This document shows positions 1-4,893 of a stretch of DNA of 8,492 nt, piece after piece. The position numbers and the translations under genes are program-made. This stretch comes from Gammaproteobacteria bacterium. Its GTDB lineage: Bacteria > Pseudomonadota > Gammaproteobacteria > Xanthomonadales > Xanthomonadaceae. Under the pieces are notes generated by a model. It had not been told where the DNA came from. It did not search any database and saw only the letters and a program-made list of their open reading frames with translations. The DNA is taken from the NCBI GenBank assembly GCA_026398715.1, contig JAPLSI010000100.1, positions 1 to 8,492 on the forward strand, read 5' to 3'. Within the stretch, counting starts at the first letter, position 1. Each line of letters opens with the position of its first letter.

Positions 1-61
1 TTCCCTTGATGTTGCGCGACTTCGAATTACTGCTGCAGTATCGGCTCTGCTCTTTGCTTCG

Positions 62-80
62 GACGTGGTTGGACCACGTC
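62..80. repeat. Short perfect hairpin, 8-bp stem
   Basis: GACGTGGT (62-69) is the exact reverse complement of ACCACGTC (73-80), around a 3-nt loop. Neither strand has a T-run directly after the stem, so an ordinary intrinsic terminator is not supported. It lies downstream of the minus-strand pilU-maiA unit and could be an RNA-stabilising 3' structure, a protein-binding palindrome or chance. Confidence 0.5.
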
Positions 81-126
81 TGCTTCTCACCGGCTTAGAG
101 CGTTGGTGAATGGGGCGACGTCGGGG

Positions 127-218
127 GCCGGGTGGCATCGCGAAGTGGTGCAGGACGCAAGGAACGGCCGACTTCGAAAACATGGACGTTTTCGATGTCG
201 GGCGCGATGCCACCCGGC
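127..218. repeat. Nested inverted repeats downstream of maiA
   Basis: The outer arms GCCGGGTGGCATCGCG (127-142) and CGCGATGCCACCCGGC (203-218) are perfect 16-bp reverse complements. Pairing continues outwards, imperfectly, to about 119/226. Inside lies a second stem: CGACTTCGAAAAC (169-181) pairs with GTTTTCGATGTCG (188-200) at 12 of 13 positions, around a 6-nt loop. Between the outer left arm and the inner stem, about 26 nt are unpaired on one side only. A run of 16 exact pairs is very unlikely by chance. The element could be a REP/BIME-type or small MITE-like repeat, or a structured 3' UTR of the maiA transcript. No transposase or flanking target duplication is evident. Confidence 0.7.
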
Positions 219-256
219 CACCGGCGCTGCGAGTCATTTCGCAAATCGCGTTTGAC

Positions 257-913
257 TTACTTGGGAGCGTCGGGCTGCAGCTCTGGCCGAGCCCGGTCAA
301 AGGCCTCGAGTGCCAGGCAGTCCGCGTTGATGCGTTCGATGTTGGGGTAGGGCGCCAAGTCCACGCCGAATCGCTTCGCGTTGTAGACCTGCGGCACCAG
401 GCAGCAGTCGGCGATGGTGGGCCGGTCGCCTTCGCAGAACGCGCCCGTTGACGGGTTGTCGGCGAGGATATCTTCCAGCGCGTCGAAGCCCTCGGTGATC
501 CAGTGGCGCATCCAGGTCTCGCGTTGTTCCTGGTTCGCGCCGAAATGGGTTTCCAGGTACTTCATCACGCGCAGGTTGTTGAGCGGATGGATCTCGCAGG
601 CGATGGCCTGGGCGATGGCGCGCGAGCGCTGGCGGTCGCGGGCGACAGAGGGCAGCAGCGGATTTTCCGGCCAGGTCTCGTCCAGGTATTCCATGATCGC
701 CATCGACTGGCGCAGCACCCGGCCGCCGTGCATGAGGACAGGAATGATTTCCTGGGGATTGATTTCCTTGAATGCAGCGTCGTGTTGCTGGTTGCCGGGC
801 AGGTTGACGGCGATGGTTTCGAACGCAACCCGCTTCAGGTTCAGCGCGATGCGCACCCGATAGCAGGCGCTGGACCGCCAAAAGCTGTAGAGCTTCACCG
901 AATCGCCGGTCAT
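257..913 (-). CDS. maiA: Maleylacetoacetate isomerase (zeta-class glutathione S-transferase)
   Basis: Predicted 218-residue cytoplasmic enzyme that isomerises maleylacetoacetate to fumarylacetoacetate with glutathione, the penultimate step of tyrosine/homogentisate breakdown. The N-terminal thioredoxin-fold domain (about 7-85) carries the zeta-class motif RSSACYRVRIAL at 13-24, a cis-Pro segment IIPVL at 56-60 and the glutathione-binding QSMAIMEYL at 69-77. The helical C-terminal domain has HPLNNLRV at 109-116 and PTIADCCLVPQVYNAKRF at 165-182. The Cys seen in the eukaryotic SSC motif is shifted by one (S-S-A-C), which I regard as acceptable for bacterial homologues. I start at the ATG at 913: AGGA lies about 9 nt upstream, just past the pilU stop, and the length fits the family. 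An in-frame ATG at 949 would add 12 residues and overlap pilU. No other tyrosine-catabolism gene is in view, so its cotranscription with pilU looks incidental. Confidence 0.93.
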   Translation of the reverse strand: MTGDSVKLYSFWRSSACYRVRIALNLKRVAFETIAVNLPGNQQHDAAFKEINPQEIIPVLMHGGRVLRQSMAIMEYLDETWPENPLLPSVARDRQRSRAIAQAIACEIHPLNNLRVMKYLETHFGANQEQRETWMRHWITEGFDALEDILADNPSTGAFCEGDRPTIADCCLVPQVYNAKRFGVDLAPYPNIERINADCLALEAFDRARPELQPDAPK

Positions 914-926
914 GTCCCGTCCTGCG

Positions 927-2054
927 TCAGAATCCCGCGCTGGCGGCATCGCCGGCGTTGTACATGTCCGCGTACGGGTCGTGTTCGCCCGTGGCGCCTT
1001 CGGCCAGGCGGATCTTCAAGGCCAGGCCATCGCGGCTGTCGGCCTTGCGCAGCGCTTCTTCCAGGTCGATCTTGCCGTCCTTGTACATGCGGAACAGCGA
1101 CTGGTCGAAGGTGTGCATGCCTTCCTGCAGCGACTTGTCCATCGCTTCCTTCACTTCGTGCACTTCGCCACGGCGGATCAGGTCGCGGATCATCGGCGTG
1201 TTGATCAGCACTTCCGACGCGGGCAGGCGCTTGCCGTCCTTGCCGACCACCAGGCGCAACGAGATGACCGCCTTCAGGTTCAGGGACAGGTTCATCAGCA
1301 CGTTCTTGTGCGCGGTTTCAGGGAAGAAGTTGAGGATGCGGTCCAGGGTCTGGTCGGCGTTGTTGGAGTGCAGCGTCGCCAGGCACAGATGGCCGGTTTC
1401 GGCGAAGGCAATCGCCGATTCCATGGTCACCGCGTCGAGGATTTCGCCGATCAGGATCACGTCCGGCGCTTCTCGCATCGCGTTCTTGAGCGCGTTATGG
1501 AAGGCGTGCGTGTCCAGGCCGACCTCGCGCTGGTTGACGATGGATTTCTTGTGCCGGTGCAGGAATTCGATCGGGTCCTCGATGGTGAGGATATGCCCGG
1601 TGTTGTTGGTGTTGCGGTGGTCGATCATCGCGGCCAGCGCGGTGGACTTGCCCGAGCCGGTCGAGCCGACCACCAGCACCAGTCCGCGCGGTTCCATCAC
1701 GATGTCTTTCAGGACCTGCGGCAGCTTGAGCTGGTCGATGGTCGGGATTTCGGATTTGATGGCACGGATCACCATGCCCACTTCGCCGCGCTGCTTGAAG
1801 CAGTTGACGCGGAAGCGGCCGGCGTCCTTCACGGCGATGGCCATGTTGAATTCCAGGTCGCGTTCGAACACGGGCACCTGGCCTTCGTCCATCAGCGAGT
1901 AGGCGATCTTCTTGACCATGCCGGCCGGCAGGCCGGTGTTGCCAAGGGGATAGAGTTTTCCCTCGACCTTGATGAAGACCGGAGCGCCCGTCGTCAGGAA
2001 CATGTCCGACGCGTTCTTCTCAGTCATCAGCTTCAGGAAGTAACCGATATCCAT
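927..2054 (-). CDS. pilU: Type IV pilus retraction ATPase PilU
   Basis: A 375-residue PilT/PilU-family hexameric ATPase that acts at the inner-membrane base of the type IV pilus. In this family PilU assists PilT in powering retraction for twitching motility. Visible: N-terminal PAS-like domain with SDMFLTTG (16-23) and GRFRVNCF (79-86); Walker A GSTGSGKST (130-138); Asp box HILTIEDPIEF (154-164); Walker B DVILIGE (198-204); His box ETGHLCLATLHSNNADQT. The LCLATLHSNNADQTLDRI segment and the acidic tail favour PilU over PilT. Just after Walker B it reads GEILDAVT where retraction ATPases usually have GEIRDxET, so an Arg and a Glu are replaced by Leu and Val. The start is supported by AAGGGG about 7 nt upstream. 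pilT is not directly upstream: a divergent gene lies there. maiA follows after 13 bp. Confidence 0.93.
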   Translation of the reverse strand: MDIGYFLKLMTEKNASDMFLTTGAPVFIKVEGKLYPLGNTGLPAGMVKKIAYSLMDEGQVPVFERDLEFNMAIAVKDAGRFRVNCFKQRGEVGMVIRAIKSEIPTIDQLKLPQVLKDIVMEPRGLVLVVGSTGSGKSTALAAMIDHRNTNNTGHILTIEDPIEFLHRHKKSIVNQREVGLDTHAFHNALKNAMREAPDVILIGEILDAVTMESAIAFAETGHLCLATLHSNNADQTLDRILNFFPETAHKNVLMNLSLNLKAVISLRLVVGKDGKRLPASEVLINTPMIRDLIRRGEVHEVKEAMDKSLQEGMHTFDQSLFRMYKDGKIDLEEALRKADSRDGLALKIRLAEGATGEHDPYADMYNAGDAASAGF

Positions 2055-2078
2055 TCTTTGTCCCCTTGATCCCCGGCC

Positions 2079-2107
2079 ATTGCATAGGCTCGAACGCCTG
2101 CTGACAA
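2079..2107 (-). promoter_or_regulatory. Possible pilU-maiA promoter
   Basis: On the minus strand TTGTCA (plus 2102-2107) is followed after 17 nt by TGCAAT (plus 2079-2084), overlapped by TATGCA. This places a start site roughly 15-20 nt upstream of the pilU ATG at 2054. Both hexamers are only fair matches to the sigma-70 consensus. The site lies in the 76-bp gap shared with the divergent gene at 2131. Confidence 0.35.
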
Positions 2108-2114
2108 TAGCGCG

Positions 2115-2120
2115 TATAAC
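2115..2120 (+). promoter_or_regulatory. Possible -10 box for the divergent envelope gene pair
   Basis: TATAAC lies 10 nt before the ATG at 2131, with no good -35 hexamer at the expected distance (2091-2098). If used, the transcript would be almost leaderless for the 2131 start, or have a roughly 13-nt leader for the ATG at 2140. No clear Shine-Dalgarno precedes either ATG, which fits a leaderless or near-leaderless message but does not prove it. Confidence 0.3.
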
Positions 2121-2130
2121 CTAGTCCGTA

Positions 2131-2517
2131 ATGAGACGTATGACACTATCTGAACGAATTCTGGGCGCATTGCTGGCCTTTTCACTCTGGTTTGGCGTCG
2201 CGACCGCGGCCGAGCCGCCTGAGGCGCAGATGACGTCCGCCAGCCTCGCGATCTCCGCAGCAGCCCGCTTGGAACCCCAGGGTCCCGCTGCAGACCTGCT
2301 CGCGCAGGCGCGACAGCGTTATGGCCTGGCCAGCGAAGCCATCGCCCGGCGCAAGTACAAGGACGCGATCCGCCTCGCCGACGAGGCGCGCGCCATCGCC
2401 GACCAGGCCGGCGCCCGCGCCCGGTTGACCAACGCCCGTGCCGAGGTAGAGGAAAAGCAGGCCCGCAACGCCGACCTCAGGCGGCAGCTGCAGATGCAGC
2501 CGGAGGCTCGCCAATGA
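2131..2517 (+). CDS. Exported DUF4398-like helical protein
   Basis: A 128-residue protein with a typical Sec signal peptide: basic start (MRRM), hydrophobic core at about 10-26 and a likely cleavage in ATA-AE near residue 26. There is no lipobox Cys, so it should be periplasmic rather than a lipoprotein. The mature part is Ala/Arg-rich and helical. The stretch ADLLAQARQRYGLASEAIAR followed by KYKDAIRLADEARAIADQA resembles the DUF4398 family (function unknown, often near OmpA-like proteins). A short coiled coil ends the protein. The start could also be the ATG at 2140. Its TGA overlaps the next gene's ATG (ATGA at 2514-2517), so the two are probably translated together. The function is unknown; a role in the envelope is inferred from the signal peptide and its partner. 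Confidence 0.75.
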   Translation: MRRMTLSERILGALLAFSLWFGVATAAEPPEAQMTSASLAISAAARLEPQGPAADLLAQARQRYGLASEAIARRKYKDAIRLADEARAIADQAGARARLTNARAEVEEKQARNADLRRQLQMQPEARQ

Positions 2518-3356
2518 GCCGCCTGGCCCGCTCTGCCACCCAATTCCCCTGGGCTTTTGCCTTGGTGCTGGCTGCCGCGACATGGGTGGGCGCCGCCGTC
2601 GCTGCGCCCGCCGCAGACCCGGACGCTGCGCGCCTTGCCGCCGACCTGGCCGTGATCGATGCCGACGCCAACCTCGCGGGTCGTGCGCAGCTGGAGCGTT
2701 TCAAGGCCGCGCAGGCGGTGGCTGCCTTGCAGGTGGCGCGCTCACGCGACCGCGCGCACGCCCTGGTGTTGGCCGAAGCCTGGGTCGCCGCGGCACAGGA
2801 TGCTGCCCAGGCGGAAGCCTTGATCGAGCAATCCCGGCAACTGGACCGTGAGCGCGACCAGATGATGGTGGATGCAAGCCGTCGCGACGCCGAGTTGGCC
2901 CGCCGCGAGGCGGACCGGCTGCGCATGCAGGCCCTGGCCCGCGAGGAAGAAGCCGCCCGCCTCGCACAGCAGCAGGATGAGGACCGCCTGGCCGCAGAAA
3001 CATCTGCCGCCGATGCGGAAGCCGCCAACGCGCAGGCCACGCAGGCCATGAAGCTGGCCGAAGCGAGGAAGCGCGAAACCGAACTAGCCCGAAAGGAAGC
3101 CGAACTGGCCGCAGCCGTGGCAGCCGATTCGGCCGCGGATGAAGGTAGCTTGCCGCCGTCCCGGCGCAGCGGGACACGCACCATCTACACCTTGCCGGGC
3201 TCGGCCTTTGGCAGCGGCAGCGCCAGCCTCGGCGCAGGTGCGCAAGCCAGTATTCGTCGCCTCGCGGCCGTAGTCTCGGGCAAGCGCAGCATCCGCATCG
3301 AAGCGCACCAGCCACTTGTGCGGTTACTGGACAGTTACGGCCAGCTAAGTCATTGA
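2514..3356 (+). CDS. Exported coiled-coil protein with truncated OmpA-like C-terminus
   Basis: A 280-residue protein. A signal peptide (hydrophobic 11-30, cleavage near AVA-APA, residues 28-33) is followed by a long Ala/Arg/Glu/Asp-rich helix with strong coiled-coil character (about 35-210). Next is a linker and then RTIYTLPGSAFGSGSASL from residue 222, which matches the beginning of an OmpA-like peptidoglycan-binding domain and continues to SIRIEAH at 265. A normal OmpA-like domain runs about 100 residues and contains the peptidoglycan-contacting Asp and Arg further on. Here only 15 unrelated residues follow before the TGA. I could not see the missing part in any frame downstream, so a deletion or rearrangement is likelier than a simple frameshift. 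It overlaps the upstream gene by 4 nt. It was probably once an envelope protein tethered to peptidoglycan; whether it still works is unclear. Confidence 0.75.
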   Translation: MSRLARSATQFPWAFALVLAAATWVGAAVAAPAADPDAARLAADLAVIDADANLAGRAQLERFKAAQAVAALQVARSRDRAHALVLAEAWVAAAQDAAQAEALIEQSRQLDRERDQMMVDASRRDAELARREADRLRMQALAREEEAARLAQQQDEDRLAAETSAADAEAANAQATQAMKLAEARKRETELARKEAELAAAVAADSAADEGSLPPSRRSGTRTIYTLPGSAFGSGSASLGAGAQASIRRLAAVVSGKRSIRIEAHQPLVRLLDSYGQLSH

Positions 3357-3443
3357 AAAAACTGGACCAGTGGCGGTTCCTGTGCCCGGCCGTTTATTTT
3401 AGTGAAACCATTTAAAATCAATGGCTTGAAGGTGTGCTTGCCA

Positions 3444-3459
3444 CCCGCGAAAGGCGGGA
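3444..3459. repeat. REP-like palindrome CCCGCGAAAGGCGGGA
   Basis: CCCGC (3444-3448) and GCGGG (3454-3458) flank the loop GAAAG. The word resembles the dispersed CCCGCGAA(A)GCGGGA-type palindromes scattered between genes in many high-GC proteobacteria. The longer word CCACCC at 3441-3446 can pair instead with GGGTGG at 3477-3482, so two alternative folds exist. Only one copy is in the window, so its repetitive nature is inferred. Confidence 0.35.
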
Positions 3460-3613
3460 GTAGCGTCGGGATTGCCGGGTGGAGACTCGTCCATTCGGTG
3501 AACCGAGCCAGGCCGATGAAAGCAGTAGTCGATCCACGGGAAGCCGCCGCCGCACATTCTTCGGCGCGCGCGTATTCCCCGAACGACGCCCGCGCCAGAG
3601 ACCTGACCTTGTC

Positions 3614-3619
3614 TAAAAT
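3614..3619 (+). promoter_or_regulatory. Possible -10 box of the YdcH-like gene
   Basis: TAAAAT, followed by CCGC, lies 62 nt before the chosen ATG. TAAAAT-type -10 boxes are common in xanthomonads. The -35 region at the right distance (about 3590-3597) is GC-rich and does not match consensus, so support rests on the -10 box and position alone. Confidence 0.35.
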
Positions 3620-3662
3620 CCGCTCGCCCTGCGCCTGACCGCGCGGGGCGTTTGCGTTTCAG

Positions 3663-3670
3663 AAGGAGGT
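3663..3670 (+). promoter_or_regulatory. Perfect Shine-Dalgarno that decides the start
   Basis: AAGGAGGT is fully complementary to the 16S rRNA 3' end. Two ATGs follow back to back, at 3673 and 3676. GGAGG sits 3 nt before the first and 6 nt before the second, which favours 3676. Family homologues also begin MFEG, in agreement. Confidence 0.8.
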
Positions 3671-3675
3671 CAATG

Positions 3676-3900
3676 ATGTTTGAAGGACAGCCGCAGGATG
3701 AACTCGAGGCAATGATGAAGGGCGATTCGGAATTCCGACAGCTCCTCCAACGCCACCGCGAACTCGACAAGCAGGTACTGGACGCCGAACTGGGCGTGCT
3801 GCCGCTGGATGACAACACGCTGTCGCGCATGAAGCGCGAGAAGCTCTATGCCAAGGATCGACTGATCCGGATGTACGAAACCAAGCAGCAACACCACTGA
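3676..3900 (+). CDS. Small YdcH/DUF465-family protein
   Basis: A 74-residue cytoplasmic protein beginning MFEGQPQDELEAMMKG. It belongs to the YdcH/DUF465 family: short, charged, two-helix proteins with a conserved core of the form EFRQLLQRHRELDKQV followed by EL.VLPLDD.TL..MKREKLYAKDRL. Length and sequence fit the family over its whole span. The biochemical role of the family is unknown. Earlier in-frame ATGs (3652 and 3673) are disfavoured by the ribosome binding site at 3663-3670. It appears to be a single-gene unit, with a promoter-like box upstream and a strong GC hairpin directly downstream. Nothing ties it functionally to the surface-glycan genes that follow 160 bp later. Confidence 0.88.
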   Translation: MFEGQPQDELEAMMKGDSEFRQLLQRHRELDKQVLDAELGVLPLDDNTLSRMKREKLYAKDRLIRMYETKQQHH

Positions 3901-3910
3901 TTTTGCCGCT

Positions 3911-3948
3911 GGGCGGCGGCGTCCCACCTCGTCGGGGCGCCGCCGCCC
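3911..3948 (+). terminator. Strong GC hairpin after the YdcH-like gene, no U-tract
   Basis: GGGCGGCGGCG (3911-3921) pairs perfectly with CGCCGCCGCCC (3938-3948). CCC (3923-3925) and GGG (3934-3936) can extend the stem inside the loop. It begins 11 nt after the stop codon at 3900. No T-run follows on the plus strand, so it is not a classical intrinsic terminator. It may act as an RNA-end stabiliser or a U-less terminator separating this gene from the wzm promoter. Confidence 0.5.
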
Positions 3949-4017
3949 GCAATCGCCGGCACCAGCTCGCGGCGTTGCCGTGGGCAGCCCGCTGAACTCG
4001 CTTCCGGACCGCGCGGC

Positions 4018-4023
4018 TATAAT
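4018..4023 (+). promoter_or_regulatory. Consensus -10 box of the wzm operon
   Basis: A perfect TATAAT stands in very GC-rich surroundings, 39 nt upstream of the wzm ATG, giving a leader of about 30 nt. The best -35 candidates (CTGAAC at 3992-3997 or TGAACT at 3993-3998) have long spacers of 19-20 nt, so the -35 element is weak or an activator may be needed. Confidence 0.6.
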
Positions 4024-4062
4024 CGCGGGTCGGGCCTCGGGCCGCAGCTGGCGAACCGCGTA

Positions 4063-4893
4063 ATGAACCCCAATCAAGCCCCCTCGGCGGCCATCACCCG
4101 ACTCGCGTCGAGCGTGCACGGCAACCGTCGGCTGATCTGGCAACTGGCCAAGCGCGAGATCGTCGGCCGCTATCGCGGGTCGATGGTCGGGCTGGCCGGG
4201 TCGTTCTTCAATCCGCTGATGATGCTGGTCATCTACACCTTCGTATTCTCGGTGGTGTTCAAGGCGCGCTGGGGCATCGGCGGCGAGGAAACCAAGGCCG
4301 ATTTCGCCATCATCCTTTTCGTCGGCCTGATCATCCACGGCATGTTCGCCGAATGCGTGAATCGCTCGCCGGCGCTGATCCTGTCCAACGTGAGCTACGT
4401 GAAGAAGGTCGTCTTCCCGCTGGAGATACTGCCCTGGGTGGCAGTCCTGTCGGCACTGTTCCACACCGGCGTGAGCACGCTGGTGCTGCTGATAGTCCAA
4501 TTGGCGATCAACCACCATTTGCCGTGGACGGCCATCCTGTTTCCGCTGGTGATGTTCCCGCTGGTGCTTTCGACCGTCGGGTTTTCGTATGCGCTGGCGG
4601 CGGCCGGCGTCTACATCCGCGACATCGGGCAATTGACGGTGATGTTCACGACTGTCCTGTTCTTCGTCTCGCCGGTGGTTTACCCGGTGGCTGGATTGCC
4701 GGTGGAATTCCAGGGCTGGATGCGCCTGAGTCCGCTGACCACGGTCATCGAGGAAGGTCGCAAGACGCTGATCTACGGACAGACGCCCGACCCCGTGGCG
4801 TGGCTGGTGGCGGTGGCGACGGGCCTGGTGCTGGCGTGGCTGGGGTTTGCGCTGTTCCAGAAGATGCGCAGGGGGTTTGCCGATGTCCTCTGA
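4063..4893 (+). CDS. wzm: O-antigen/surface polysaccharide ABC exporter, permease (Wzm-like)
   Basis: A 276-residue ABC-2-type permease. With Wzt it forms the inner-membrane exporter that flips a completed undecaprenyl-linked polysaccharide to the periplasm, where O-antigen would be ligated to lipid A-core. The cytoplasmic N-terminus bears the family signature KREIVGRYRGSMVGL (30-44) just before the first membrane span. About six hydrophobic segments are visible, near residues 48-66, 80-98, 121-146, 150-173, 187-208 and 247-268. The VYIRDIGQL segment before the fifth is typical of the family. The more usual Trp in GxLWSFLNPL is Gly here (GLAGSFFNPL). The ribosome binding site is weak. The 3' end overlaps wzt by 11 nt, indicating translational coupling. 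The exported glycan cannot be told from this gene alone. Confidence 0.92.
   Translation: MNPNQAPSAAITRLASSVHGNRRLIWQLAKREIVGRYRGSMVGLAGSFFNPLMMLVIYTFVFSVVFKARWGIGGEETKADFAIILFVGLIIHGMFAECVNRSPALILSNVSYVKKVVFPLEILPWVAVLSALFHTGVSTLVLLIVQLAINHHLPWTAILFPLVMFPLVLSTVGFSYALAAAGVYIRDIGQLTVMFTTVLFFVSPVVYPVAGLPVEFQGWMRLSPLTTVIEEGRKTLIYGQTPDPVAWLVAVATGLVLAWLGFALFQKMRRGFADVL

Larger units (their letters stand above)
1..256. other. Non-coding left flank with several inverted repeats
   Basis: No convincing gene lies to the left of the maiA stop. One plus frame is open from the left edge to a TGA at 107-109 (about 35 codons), and the complementary strand is also open over much of this stretch. Neither resembles a family I know, so I call no partial gene. 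The stretch holds a hairpin at 62-80 and a nested inverted repeat at about 119-226, listed separately. There is also a small palindrome at 28-40 (TACTG, CTG, CAGTA). Confidence 0.55.
3357..3675. other. About 320 bp non-coding stretch; candidate small-RNA or repeat region
   Basis: No credible gene lies between the truncated OmpA-like gene and the YdcH-like gene. The stretch opens with an unusually AT-rich patch (about 3391-3420) containing TAAAAT at 3413-3418. Several small hairpins follow: CCCGC/GCGGG (3444-3458) and a TCGG-TGAA-CCGA stem near 3496. It ends with TAAAAT at 3614-3619 and a strong ribosome binding site. The two -10-like boxes would allow one transcript starting near 3425 and a second serving the YdcH-like gene. 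I compared it from memory with 6S RNA, 4.5S RNA, tmRNA and RNase P RNA and saw no match. Confidence 0.4.

Noticed and set aside
110..451. 113-codon plus-strand frame in the left flank
   Set aside because: Two thirds of it overlaps maiA antisense and the rest crosses the inverted repeats. There is no ribosome binding site or recognisable family.
912..2069. 385-codon plus-strand frame opposite pilU
   Set aside because: It covers exactly the span of pilU, and its composition (Val/His/Gln/Arg-rich) is that of a reverse-complement shadow. All PilU motifs are intact on the other strand.
2477..3184. 235-codon minus-strand Ser/Ala-rich frame
   Set aside because: It is the antisense of the Ala/Arg/Glu-rich coiled-coil gene, where alanine codons read as low-complexity Ser/Ala/Arg. 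There is no start context or family match.
3355..3371. ACTGG-A-CCAGT palindrome next to an A-run, which would read as a hairpin plus T6 on the minus strand
   Set aside because: A 1-nt loop is not feasible and the usable stem is only about 4 bp. No minus-strand gene to the right needs a terminator here.
3425..3600. 6S RNA, 4.5S RNA, tmRNA or RNase P RNA in the intergenic region
   Set aside because: I compared the conserved landmarks of each from memory and found none. The neighbouring genes also do not fit the usual ssrS context.
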